From Bacteroides pyogenes_A (GTDB lineage Bacteria > Bacteroidota > Bacteroidia > Bacteroidales > Bacteroidaceae): a stretch of 64,000 nt of DNA. The notes beneath the pieces are model-generated. The model was not told the DNA's origin, searched no databases, and saw only the letters and a list, made by a program, of their open reading frames with translations. This document shows positions 40,805 to 49,171 of the stretch, in pieces (the first letter of the stretch is position 1; each line of letters starts with the position of its first letter). The position numbers and the translations under genes are program-made. The stretch is taken from NCBI RefSeq assembly GCF_048595595.1, contig NZ_CP184347.1, one strand, 5' to 3'.

Positions 40805-40888
40805 AAGCCCCAAACACGTGTGATCTTAGCACAGGAAGGCTTTAATCCAGTCTATCTTCTTCTTACCTAAACCCCAAACATGTGTGAT
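40805..40888. repeat. Imperfect direct repeat of about 22 bp
   Basis: CCCCAAACACGTGTGAT near 40807 and CCCCAAACATGTGTGAT near 40871 are near-identical, each preceded by a CTTAAG/CCTAAA variant. A short duplication following the 66-bp array. Confidence 0.6.
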
Positions 40889-40899
40889 GTTGAAAGAAA

Positions 40900-40935
40900 A
40901 ACAGACTGCCCTTCCGCCCATAGGCAGAGGGTTTG
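40900..40935 (-). terminator. Possible terminator of the secreted-protein gene
   Basis: On the minus strand CTGCC pairs with GGCAG around a 10-12 nt loop, followed by TCTGTTTTTCTTTC. The stem is short, so the call is tentative. Confidence 0.4.
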
Positions 40936-40974
40936 CCGCTCTTTTCCGCAACGGTTCGTGCAGCAAACACCGCC

Positions 40975-41619
40975 TCACTCCTTCGCTTCTTTGAGCATCA
41001 TGATGTATTTAAACGTGCTTTTGGATTCCTGACTGTTCTCCTTCAAATACGCCTGCCGCCATTCCGGATATCCTTCAAGCAGCTGAAGCATCCGTTCTTT
41101 GCCTACGAAATCGACTTTACCGGTTTCTCCGTTGAGCTCGTAACACACCCGTTTATTTACCAAGCCGGAGGTTGCGAGGGCGTCTCCCACCTGACCGCCT
41201 AACTTCTGGTCTTCTTCACCGACAAACAGGCTTCCGACAACAGAGCCTACGGGCATGGCGGAGAAATAAATATTGTTTCCCAAACGGACAGCCGGGGCAA
41301 ACCAACCGCCGAATCGCAGCCGTTTGTATCGAAGCTTGCGACAGTTCAGATACAGGTCTCCCCGATCGCTGAGCACGGCAAAGCAACGCTTCTTCAATAC
41401 GTGGCAGAGGAGTTCGTTGTCGCCCGCCGTAATCCGGTAATCGGCGCCGCCCGTCAGCAGTATCTGGCTCTTCGAACGCTTTTCGATACGCAACGTAGTC
41501 ACAGTATCGCCTTTCTGGGCAAGCAGATTCTTCAGGTTCACATAGACAATATGCTGTTGTGCCAATAACGGAACGCTCAGGAAACCGGTCAACAATACCA
41601 AGAGATATACTTTCTTCAT
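40975..41619 (-). CDS. Secreted protein of unknown function
   Basis: 214 residues from ATG 41619 with a clear signal peptide (KKVYLLVLLTGFLSVPLLAQ). The start is set by the promoter at 41686-41718, which lies inside the longer frame. The mature part has alternating strands, a glycine-rich GSVVGSLFVGEEDQKLGG loop and no catalytic motif I recognise. Monocistronic. Confidence 0.75.
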   Translation of the reverse strand: MKKVYLLVLLTGFLSVPLLAQQHIVYVNLKNLLAQKGDTVTTLRIEKRSKSQILLTGGADYRITAGDNELLCHVLKKRCFAVLSDRGDLYLNCRKLRYKRLRFGGWFAPAVRLGNNIYFSAMPVGSVVGSLFVGEEDQKLGGQVGDALATSGLVNKRVCYELNGETGKVDFVGKERMLQLLEGYPEWRQAYLKENSQESKSTFKYIMMLKEAKE

Positions 41620-41685
41620 ACTTTCCCTTTCTTGAGAGATTTCATGCTTTTCGAGTGGAAAAATACTCATTTCGACAGAATTAAG

Positions 41686-41718
41686 CAAACTTATCCTTTA
41701 TTTTTTCAGTGTATCAAA
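41686..41718 (-). promoter_or_regulatory. Promoter of the secreted-protein gene
   Basis: TTTG (41715-41718), 21-bp spacer and TAAGTTTG (41686-41693) on the minus strand: a full consensus match, 67 bp from the ATG at 41619. Confidence 0.7.
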
Positions 41719-41847
41719 CTGTTTTCCCGCAGTCCGACACCCGATGTCGCGGTGCGTTGATACAGCATCTCCCCGAACATCCTTTTTTGCTGCTGCGCTT
41801 CGTAAGAGGCGGATGAACGTCTGCCGATTCGATATATTCAACACGTT

Positions 41848-41939
41848 TAGCCGCCAAATGGTTTATTCCGGACCTTCGGGCGTTTTCATTTCGAAGTCGA
41901 TAAACTTTGTTTAGCCGTCAAATGGTTTATTCCGGACCC
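41848..41939. repeat. Short direct repeat in spacer
   Basis: CAAATGGTTTATTCCGGACC occurs twice, near 41857 and 41919, about 62 bp apart, preceded by TTTAGCCG in both. No gene is associated. Confidence 0.7.
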
Positions 41940-42106
41940 GGTGCGAAGCAGCACGAAAGCGTGAAGAACCTCGCCAACCGCAATGGGTCTCATCAAAAAC
42001 CGGGAGAAAGGAGTTTCGCACGCAGCATGAGAGAAAAAACGCATCATTAAGGGAGACGGCAGACGGCATAATTACTCACCGTTGAAAACACCGTAAGAAA
42101 TGATTA

Positions 42107-42282
42107 GTTTCCCACTGGGGAAACTTTATTTTCCCCGTATGGAAACTTTTGTTTCCCCAGTGGGAAACTTTTGTTTCATCAGTGGGAAACTTTGGGTGCA
42201 TCAGTGGGAAACTTTGGGTGCATCAGTGGGAAACTTTTGTTTCATTCGGCGGGGAGCTCTTAGTTCATCAATAGGAAACTAT
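42107..42282. repeat. 22-bp repeat array, family A (eight units)
   Basis: Eight exact 22-bp units from 42107. The first three are palindromic GTTTCCC-N4-GGGAAAC type, the next three change the left arm to TTTCATCA or GGTGCATCA while keeping GTGGGAAAC, and the last two are degraded. The 41719-42106 part of the spacer has only a doubled AGCCG(C/T)CAAATGGTTTATT segment (near 41851 and 41914). Confidence 0.9.
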
Positions 42283-42407
42283 TCGAGGAAAGGGCATTAG
42301 AGAGAGGATAGAGGGTAAGTAAATGGAAATGAAAGGGGGTTCAGTATATCTCTATGATTTGCATAAAGGTATAAAGTGCAGAAGATGTGGATTTATGCAG
42401 AAGTTCC

Positions 42408-42486
42408 GTTACCAAATCATTAGTCGATTCGCAGGATGGTAACGATAAGGCAAAAGGAGGTAACCGAAGAGGGTTTCATCGGTAAC
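42408..42486. repeat. GGTAAC motifs spaced 21-22 bp upstream of the integrase relic
   Basis: GGTAAC occurs at 42438, 42459 and 42481 on the plus strand and as its complement at 42408. The spacing of 21 and 22 bp and the position before an integrase gene suggest arm-type protein sites, but the motif is short. Confidence 0.35.
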
Positions 42487-42588
42487 GAACTTTTCCTCTT
42501 CTGCGGTACTGATGCTCTATAACACAATGTTTTGAGTAATAGAGAACGCTTCGGCAACGGGTAACTTTGCCCATAAAAAGAGAAGCGT

Positions 42589-43628
42589 ATGCAAACAGAA
42601 AAATTCAAGGTATTGCTCTATTTGAAAAAGAGCGGACTGGACAAGTCGGGGCAAGCTCCAATCATGGGGCGAATAACATATGAGCGTACAATGGCGCAGT
42701 TCAGTTGCAAGCTTTCGCGTGACCCCGATTTGTGGAATGCTCGTGAGAGCAGACTAAACGGCAAGAGCCGTGAAGCGGTGGTAACGAATGTTTTGGAACG
42801 ATACGACCGAATGGTTGAAGAGATGAAGCAAAAGCTGGGCATAGAAATAAAAGCTACGACTTTGAATAGTTACTATACTATCCGCAAGCATCTGCAAGTC
42901 TTTATCCGTAAGAAGTACCACACGACAGATATTCCTTTCGGACAGGTTGAGGAAGATTTCTTGGAATGCTTGCAACACAACTCTGTCAGAAAATTGGGAC
43001 ATTCACAAGGTTATTATCGTAAGATGGATTTGGCGGTGAAGAAAGTCTGCCGTTTCGCGTATCGTGAAGGATTGACAGAGCGACAACTGTTCGCTCACAT
43101 GGAGATAGAACGAGGAGAGCACAAACAACCTCGTGCTTTAAACAGGGCTTCGCTGGATAAGTTGGAAGGCTTGACTTTTGAAGCGTATGAAGTAGAGTTA
43201 GAAACAGCTCGCAATCTCTTTCTCTTCTCCTATTATACCGCTGTCGCCTATTACGATATGGTTGCCCTTGGTCGGGAGCATCTCTTCAGGATACCCTTTG
43301 CCGTGTGAAGCTCCTGCCTGAAGCGATGCGTTTGATAGAGCGGTATCGCTCTGAAGAACGTAGTGCGCTCTTTGCGCCCATTGCCTATTCGGCTTATCTC
43401 GCCCAACTCAAAGCTTTGCAACTTCGGGCAGGCATCTCTATTCTGCTTTCGGCTCACGTCGCAAGACACAGCTTCGACACGCTGACTTTGGAAGCAGGTA
43501 TTCCGATAGAGAGCATTGCTAAGATGATGGGGTATTCCTCCATTGCCAGCACGCAAATCTATGCCCAAATCACTGATCAGAAGATTGCAATGGATATGGA
43601 CAGGTTGATGCAGCAAAGAAGTATGTAG
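42589..43628 (+). pseudogene. Tyrosine site-specific integrase (frameshifted)
   Basis: Bacteroides-type integrase of a mobile element. The first frame (42589-43308) covers the arm-binding and core-binding domains and the start of the catalytic domain. The frame is lost near 43290, where about 15-20 residues of the catalytic domain are also missing, and resumes as VKLLPEAMRLIERY to 43628. The C-terminal catalytic block is intact: HVARHSFDTLTLEAG and the nucleophile Tyr in STQIYAQIT. A -7-like TAACTTTG lies at 42562. Probably inactive. Confidence 0.85.
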
Positions 43629-43777
43629 AATTAATGGAAAAGAATTTGCTCCATTAGCGTGGAACAAACTCTTTTAATAGCATGAAAGCTATATTATGCT
43701 ATATTTTTTGATTTATCACTTTCTTCAACTGCTATGTTCATTGATTTTTCAGTTCTGCAAACTGGGAGTTGCAGAAT

Positions 43778-44248
43778 CTAAAGTTTACAGATCATAATAT
43801 AGTCTTCTTCATTTTCATGAACAACTTCAAAACCTACTTTTTTGTACATACGCACAGCATAGTTCACCTTTTGTACTGATAATGAAACTTGCTTATATTG
43901 ACGCTCTTTTAATGTCGAAAGAATTTGTTTCATAAGCTCTGTTCCAATACCCAAATTTCTATACTCCTTAAGAAGTGAAATTGAAAGCGATGGTGTTTCA
44001 TCATCAACATGACCGTAATCATTCATAATACGAGTCCACACTGCTCCTACTATATTCCTATCAACTTCTGCAACATAACACACATCGGTTTTCTTACCAA
44101 AGTCCGAAATATACATTTGTAAATCAGGATGTTTTATAATATCTTTTGACGGTGCTTCAACTCCTTCAGGAATAAAAATAGCCTCATATAAAAATATATC
44201 CAGTATATTAGTTTCACTTTGCTTTAATTCTCTTATTCTATAATCCAT
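43778..44248 (-). CDS. GNAT family N-acetyltransferase
   Basis: 156 residues with the acetyl-CoA motif YRNLGIGTELMKQIL and the C-terminal YKKVGFEVVHENEEDYIM strand. Substrate unknown. It has a strong Shine-Dalgarno (AGGAGGG) 4-5 nt before ATG 44248, which Bacteroides genes normally lack, and is AT-rich compared with flanking genes. Both point to recent transfer, probably from Firmicutes. It is embedded in the decayed mobile element. Confidence 0.88.
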   Translation of the reverse strand: MDYRIRELKQSETNILDIFLYEAIFIPEGVEAPSKDIIKHPDLQMYISDFGKKTDVCYVAEVDRNIVGAVWTRIMNDYGHVDDETPSLSISLLKEYRNLGIGTELMKQILSTLKERQYKQVSLSVQKVNYAVRMYKKVGFEVVHENEEDYIMICKL

Positions 44249-44309
44249 GTAACCCTCCTATTGTTATCCGATAAATTTAACAGTTTCCCCTATTTTAATT
44301 GTTATTCGA

Positions 44310-44834
44310 TTATGAAAGACACTGGAGCAAATGCCATTCGTTGGCAATCGTTCCACAAGTTCGATTAAAGTCCTTCATCGCCATTTGAACCACCACCCTC
44401 ATTAGGTTTAGGCGAGGGCTTTGTACCTTTCTTTGGTTTGGCAGCAGTCTGTTCGTAAGTACATCGGTAAGGGTAAAGTATTTACGAGAGGGCGCGAGCC
44501 GAACGACAGGTTTTTCTATATGCTTTTGCACGTTGAAGACCTCGCCTTTTGGCACTATCTTGCTTTTGAATGACGGACTGAGCGTACCCAAGTCGCCAAA
44601 CTCAAAGATGTCGCCGTTTGCCACGATGTCGCGCGCAATTTCGGTGGCATAGTTCAGCACGGCTTCCACTTCTTGACGATTAAATGTGGTGGACTTTGCC
44701 ACGCGCCCGCAGAAACTGCGGAAGTCCACACGATGCCTGCCCGTAGAGCGGGCAACTTGTACCGTCTTTCTTGCCTGAGGACCGACATTCATCTTGCGTT
44801 CCCTAAGAACGAGTTGCAATGGTTTATTTGCCAT
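44310..44834 (-). CDS. HU-family DNA-binding protein, C-terminus frameshifted
   Basis: Bacteroides HU-like histone fold (residues about 1-128, ending PSRKYFTLTDV). After that the expected tail TYEQTAAKPKKGTKPSPKPN is present in the +1 frame, ending at a stop at 44365, so one base has been lost near 44458. The current frame reads on with 45 unrelated residues to 44310. Such genes are common in Bacteroides mobile elements. The DNA-binding part is intact. Confidence 0.82.
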   Translation of the reverse strand: MANKPLQLVLRERKMNVGPQARKTVQVARSTGRHRVDFRSFCGRVAKSTTFNRQEVEAVLNYATEIARDIVANGDIFEFGDLGTLSPSFKSKIVPKGEVFNVQKHIEKPVVRLAPSRKYFTLTDVLTNRLLPNQRKVQSPRLNLMRVVVQMAMKDFNRTCGTIANEWHLLQCLS

Positions 44835-45049
44835 AATTCAATAGTGCTTCCTCCTTTGTTTTCTTTCCCGAAGTCGGAGGATTTCGCCTGCGGGAGAGGT
44901 TTTCTTGGGTTAATAAAGCAAATGTACTTGATTTATTGCGAAAAGACACCGAGTAATCAGCAAAAAGATACCGAGCGATTGCGATATTGCTCGGTATCTT
45001 TTGGGAGGCCATTCGACAAATTCTTTCTGTGTGGCTGCCAAACGGCAAG

Positions 45050-45357
45050 AAAATACCTCGCGAATGCTTTATCTCCGATAGTTCTCTTGCAGCAGTTAAT
45101 TGATGCCGGAGAGACGGTAAAGGATTTCTCTGCAATTTGAGCGTAGGAATGATGTCTTTGCCCCAAAATAGTCCTGCAAGGTGTCGGGCTGATGAAAAGC
45201 CGTTCGCAGACCTCACGCCCCGTGAGGCAGATTTCTCCTCCGAAGAGCGGACGGTGCATTTGGGCGATCTCCCCAATACGTTTGCTTACTTATTGAATGC
45301 CTGAGATGAGTTGTTTCATCTCAGGCGTTTCCTTGTTGATGGTCTCGTCTTCCATAA
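45050..45357 (-). pseudogene. Helix-turn-helix (excisionase-like) gene remnant
   Basis: The minus strand reads MEDETINKETPEMKQLISGI from about 45357, a stop, then RIGEIAQMHRPLFGGE and LTGREVCERLFISP (the helix-turn-helix core). After that the frame changes at least twice before LLQENYR near 45080. The family is the small DNA-binding protein found next to Bacteroides integrases and mobilisation genes. Confidence 0.65.
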
Positions 45358-45362
45358 CCGTA

Positions 45363-45410
45363 GTTATTGTCGGTTGAATCTGGCAAGGAGCGCTTCCATA
45401 TCCTCACGTT
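45363..45410 (-). pseudogene. 3' tail of a second helix-turn-helix gene
   Basis: The minus strand reads YYKREDMEALLARFNRQ and then a stop just before the gene above. This matches the C-terminal end of the companion DNA-binding protein. The rest is missing. Confidence 0.5.
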
Positions 45411-45418
45411 TATAATAC

Positions 45419-45594
45419 ATTTATACCCGATTTGGATGAATGGCAACACGAGAACAATGAAGTAGGACGAGAAGCTCTCCAATCACTTCGCACGGCAGGT
45501 ATCAACGTGGAGGATATGAACCGACACTACTCCCGTTACAAAGACCTCAATGAATACCACGTTGCCGATTCATCAAAAGGAACCTCCTGATTCA
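45419..45594 (+). pseudogene. Plus-strand coding fragment of the decayed element
   Basis: Reads FIPDLDEWQHENNEVGREAL, then QSLRTAGINVEDMNRHYSRY and a stop near 45590. It looks like the C-terminal end of a larger protein; I do not recognise the family. It ends inside the first unit of the 22-bp array. Confidence 0.45.
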
Positions 45595-46010
45595 TTGAAA
45601 AAGAGCTTCTGATTTATCAAAGGAGGAGCTCTGTTTCATCAAAAGAAAACCTCTGGTTTATCAAAGGGCAACCCCTCCGCCATCAAGAGAGATCTCTGAT
45701 TAATCAAAAAGAAACCTCTGATTCACCAAAAGGAAACCCCTCCGCCATCAAAAGAAAACGTTTGCAGGATGCTCAGCTTATTAGCTGTACTCAAGGAGAA
45801 GCTCCTGCACTATCAAAATGAAATCGCTGTTTCATCCAAACAGAACCTCTGGTTTATTGAAAAAGAGCTTCTGATTTATCAAAAGAGAGCATCTATTTCA
45901 CGAAAGGGAAACCCCTCCGCCATCAAAAGAAAACGTTTGCAGGATGCTCAGCTTATTAGCTGTACTCAAGGAGGAGCTCTGCCCCATCAAAATGAAACCT
46001 CTGACTCATC
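45565..46010. repeat. 22-bp repeat array, family A-like (about 17 units, with a 67-bp internal duplication)
   Basis: Units starting at 45587, 45609, 45631, 45653, 45675 (21 bp), 45696, 45718 and 45740 follow the pattern CTG-TTTCATCAAAA-GAAACC. A 67-bp segment at 45732-45798 is repeated exactly at 45907-45973, including a non-array insert (TTGCAGGATGCTCAGC). Confidence 0.85.
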
Positions 46011-46029
46011 CCCCCAAATCCCTGTCCCG

Positions 46030-46211
46030 TTGGCAGGAAACGGTGATTTAACTTTGCCGGGGCGACTTTTTTCTGCATTATCTGCAAGCGCAACTGCCTC
46101 CGGGCGATACTGTTTCTATCTCAAGCACACATATTCTTGAGTGCAATTCCCCTACAACCGGGGCGTTCCTGATGAATCTTCCCCCCGGCACAAGGTCGAT
46201 CCCCATTGGAG
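46030..46211 (+). pseudogene. Unrecognised coding fragment
   Basis: One plus-strand frame reads GDFFLHYLQAQLPPGDTVSI and continues through LNLPPGTRSIPIG-like sequence to a stop near 46209. It is protein-like but lacks a start, following directly on the array. I do not recognise it. From 46212 to 46410 nothing else is visible. Confidence 0.35.
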
Positions 46212-46411
46212 TCATTCCACGAGGACTCATATAATGAAGGTCGTTATCGTACGATCGGCAACGCTCTTTACAGCCTACCTCGTTCGAGGAACTGATGAAA
46301 CGTGCCGCAAGGGGTTTCTTGTTTCGTCCGACGACAGGACTTCCGAAAGCAAACGACGGCTTATTCACCCCGTGCGCCCCGACTCTTCCGAGCATTACAC
46401 ACTCGCGCGCT

Positions 46412-46443
46412 ATTGTCTCTATAAAAAATAATATTTATCTTTG
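46412..46443 (+). promoter_or_regulatory. Promoter of the MutS-like gene
   Basis: ATTG (one base off TTTG) at 46412-46415, a 20-bp spacer and TATCTTTG at 46436-46443. It lies 28 bp before ATG 46471 and overlaps the in-frame TTG at 46441, which excludes that codon as the start. Confidence 0.65.
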
Positions 46444-46470
46444 CCGACCAATGGCAAACAGCAATATCCC

Positions 46471-48288
46471 ATGAATAACAACATAAAAAGCATCGAAGAA
46501 ACATACCGAAAGATTGTCACCGAGTCTGAACAACATTTACAAAAAGCAAGAAAACACATTGCACGGATCAGCCTTCTGCGCGTTATTCTTTTCACCGAAG
46601 CCGTCGTCTCTTTCTTTCTCTTCTACGACAGAGGATGGAATTATATACTTCCGCTGTCCGTACTTCCTCTTTTCGTCTTCGTCTGGCTGGTGAAAATACA
46701 CAATCGCTGGTTTTACCGGAAAGATTACCTGAAGAAAAAGATAGAAATCAACCGGCAGGAATTAAAGGCGCTGCACGGCGACTTCTCGGCGTTCGACGCC
46801 GGAAACGAATACATCGACCCGGCGCATCTGTACTCTTTCGATTTGGATGTATTTGGAGACAAGTCACTGTTTCAAGCCGCCAATCGCACGTCTACGAACA
46901 TCGGGAGCCGGCATCTGGCAGATTGGTTCAAACATCCGCTGGAAGAGAAAGAGCGCATCGTGAAACGGCAGGAAGCCGTCGGCGAACTTTCGAAGGAGTT
47001 GGAATACCGCCAGAACTTCCGGCTTTTCGGGCTTCTGAACAGCGCGAACGCCACGAAAACGGGCGAAATCTATGAGTGGGCGAATGCTCCGATACGCTAC
47101 CGCAAACACTTGTTCCTACGGATTCTGCCCGCTTGTATCGCCTTGCTGAACGTATGCTTCATCGGAGCCGCCATTGCCGGCGCGCTTCCTTTCACCCTTG
47201 CGGGCATCGTATTCGTAGGCTGTGTCACATTCAGCTTCGTGTTCACTCAAGGCATCACCAAGCTGCAAATCACCTACGGCAAGAAGTTGCAGATTCTTTC
47301 GGCCTATGCCGATCAGATTCTGCTCACCGAACGCAAAGAAATGCGGAGCGAGAATCTACGGACCCTGCAAAACGAACTGACGGCGCATGGAAAAAAAGCG
47401 TCGCAAGCGCTTCACCGCTTGTCGCACCTACTCAACGGGCTCGATCAGCGAAACAACATATTGGTGAGCACCATTCTCAACGGACTTTTCTTCTGGGAGT
47501 TGCGGCAGGTGATGCGCATAGAGCAGTGGAAAGAAGAGAATGGCGCGGAACTTCCGCAATGGCTGGAGGCAATCGGCGAGATGGATGCGTACTGCTCGCT
47601 CGCCACTTTTGCATACAATCATCCGGACTACATCTATCCGGATGTGTCCACACTTCCCTTCGAACTGGGAGCCGAAGCGTTGGGACACCCGTTGATGGCA
47701 CCCGAACGGTGTGTATGTAACGACATAAACATAGAGAAACGCCCTTCGTTTATCATCATCACGGGGGCCAACATGGCGGGCAAAAGTACTTATCTGCGCA
47801 CCGTCGGCGTGAATTACCTGCTGGCAAGCATCGGTTCTCCGGTATGGGCGCGGAAGATGATCTTCACCCCGGCCCGCCTCGTCACGAGTTTGCGCACGAG
47901 CGATTCGCTCACCGATCACGAGTCTTACTTCTTCGCCGAGCTGAAGCGTCTGAAGCTGATTATCGACAAGCTCCGGAGCGGAGAAAAGCTCTTCATCATT
48001 CTGGACGAGATATTGAAAGGAACCAACTCGACGGATAAGCAGAAAGGGTCTTTCGCGCTGATCAAGCAACTCATATCGATGAACGCGAACGGAATCATCG
48101 CCACGCACGACTTACTCCTAAGCACTTTGGCGGATGCCTTTCCGGAGAATATACGGAATTACTGCTTCGAAGCCGACATTGCAAACAACGAACTCACTTT
48201 CTCGTATCGAATGAGGGAAGGGGTGGCGCAGAACATGAACGCCTGCTTCCTGATGAAGAGAATGGGGATAGCCGTCATCGACAGCTGA
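46471..48288 (+). CDS. Membrane-anchored MutS-like ATPase
   Basis: 605 residues. The C-terminal MutS ATPase domain is complete: Walker A GANMAGKSTYL, Walker B LFIILDEILKGTNS and IIATHD. It lacks the mismatch-recognition domain I and instead has two hydrophobic hairpins (about residues 33-75 and 205-255), so it is probably inserted in the inner membrane. Such MutS-like proteins are widespread in Bacteroidota but their role is not established; canonical mismatch repair is unlikely. Monocistronic. Confidence 0.85.
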   Translation: MNNNIKSIEETYRKIVTESEQHLQKARKHIARISLLRVILFTEAVVSFFLFYDRGWNYILPLSVLPLFVFVWLVKIHNRWFYRKDYLKKKIEINRQELKALHGDFSAFDAGNEYIDPAHLYSFDLDVFGDKSLFQAANRTSTNIGSRHLADWFKHPLEEKERIVKRQEAVGELSKELEYRQNFRLFGLLNSANATKTGEIYEWANAPIRYRKHLFLRILPACIALLNVCFIGAAIAGALPFTLAGIVFVGCVTFSFVFTQGITKLQITYGKKLQILSAYADQILLTERKEMRSENLRTLQNELTAHGKKASQALHRLSHLLNGLDQRNNILVSTILNGLFFWELRQVMRIEQWKEENGAELPQWLEAIGEMDAYCSLATFAYNHPDYIYPDVSTLPFELGAEALGHPLMAPERCVCNDINIEKRPSFIIITGANMAGKSTYLRTVGVNYLLASIGSPVWARKMIFTPARLVTSLRTSDSLTDHESYFFAELKRLKLIIDKLRSGEKLFIILDEILKGTNSTDKQKGSFALIKQLISMNANGIIATHDLLLSTLADAFPENIRNYCFEADIANNELTFSYRMREGVAQNMNACFLMKRMGIAVIDS

Positions 48289-48296
48289 TCGACAAT

Positions 48297-48345
48297 TGAC
48301 GGTAGTATAAAATTATTGGTGTCCGATAAAACAAAATGGGGAATC
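48297..48345. mobile_element. Possible IS end remnant
   Basis: The minus strand reads TTTTATCGGACACCAATAAT, which resembles terminal repeats of some Bacteroides IS4-type elements. No transposase is attached. Weak, from recall only. Confidence 0.25.
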
Positions 48346-48383
48346 CGGCAACTAATGCCGACTGCAACATATAGGTTCAACAA

Positions 48384-48432
48384 AACAATAGCGACTGCAA
48401 CTATTAGCTTCATAGTGACAGTCGCTATTGTT
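48384..48432. terminator. Strong stem-loop after the MutS-like gene
   Basis: AACAATAGCGACTG (48384-48397) pairs perfectly with 48419-48432. An inner 5-bp stem (ACTAT/ATAGT) extends it. It lies 96 bp past the stop, between convergent transcription units. Confidence 0.7.
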
Positions 48433-48542
48433 ATATATAAAGGTTTAATACCTGTAGTTTATCAAATGCTTACGTTCATCGAATGCTTACGTTTAATTTA
48501 CATCCTCTTGTAGAGGACTTAGAATCCATCCCCTTTGTACAT

Positions 48543-48574
48543 AAAAAAAGGATGTGCCGATTCTTGACACATCC
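48543..48574 (-). terminator. Terminator of the ribosomal protein cluster
   Basis: On the minus strand GGATGTG and CACATCC form a 7-bp stem with an 11-nt loop, followed by TTTTTTTAT. It lies 88 bp beyond rplQ. Confidence 0.85.
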
Positions 48575-48661
48575 CATCAATATTTTGTCGAATGACAAGT
48601 CTTGCAACAGCAAACTGAATCTAAAAAGATAAGCGCTGCATGCAAGACTAAATCTTAGGCA

Positions 48662-49168
48662 TTATTCAGCAGATTCTGCTTTTGGCTCTTCGGCAACAGG
48701 AGCTGCAGTAGTTTCAGAAGCAACTGCCGTTGTTTCAGCAGCAGCCCCGCTCTTCTTTGAACGACGAGTACGGGTTGCTTTCTTCACAACTTTTTCTTTT
48801 GCCATGTTCTCGTTGTAGTCTACCAACTCAATGAAGCACATTTCCGCATTATCACCCAAGCGATTTCCTGTTTTAATGATACGGGTATAACCGCCCGGAC
48901 GATCGGCAATCTTTACTGAGATTTCTTTGAAAAGTTCCGTAACAGCAAATTTATCTTGCAAGTTGCTAAATACTACACGACGAGAATTGGTCGTATCGTC
49001 TTTAGCTTTAGTCAGCAAAGGTTCAACAAACTTCTTCAATGCTTTTGCCTTTGCAACAGTCGTAGTGATTCTTTTGTGCTTGATCAAAGAGCAAGCCATG
49101 TTAGATAACATAGCGCTTCTATGAGAAGCAGTACGACCTAAATGATTGAATTTCTTATTATGTCTCAT
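48662..49168 (-). CDS. rplQ: Ribosomal protein bL17
   Basis: 168 residues. The first 118 or so are the conserved L17 fold (MRHNKKFNHLGRTASHRSAM). The rest is a basic then Ala/Glu-rich low-complexity tail (EETTAAPVAEEPKAESAE-like), as in other Bacteroidota. Last gene of the cluster, directly before the terminator. Confidence 0.97.
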   Translation of the reverse strand: MRHNKKFNHLGRTASHRSAMLSNMACSLIKHKRITTTVAKAKALKKFVEPLLTKAKDDTTNSRRVVFSNLQDKFAVTELFKEISVKIADRPGGYTRIIKTGNRLGDNAEMCFIELVDYNENMAKEKVVKKATRTRRSKKSGAAAETTAVASETTAAPVAEEPKAESAE

Positions 49169-49171
49169 TTT

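Noticed and set aside
40361..40870. 169-residue repeat protein on the plus strand
   Set aside because: Also a by-product of 66-bp repeats; very basic, low complexity, and other frames are open too.
42107..42282. CRISPR array
   Set aside because: Units abut with only 4 bp between palindromes; there are no unique spacers of about 30 bp and no cas genes.
44824..45276. 150-residue minus-strand frame next to the HU gene
   Set aside because: It is an out-of-frame reading of the broken helix-turn-helix gene.
48159..48413. 84-residue frame antisense to the MutS-like end
   Set aside because: It overlaps a conserved coding region and a terminator stem; the hydrophobic start is probably chance.
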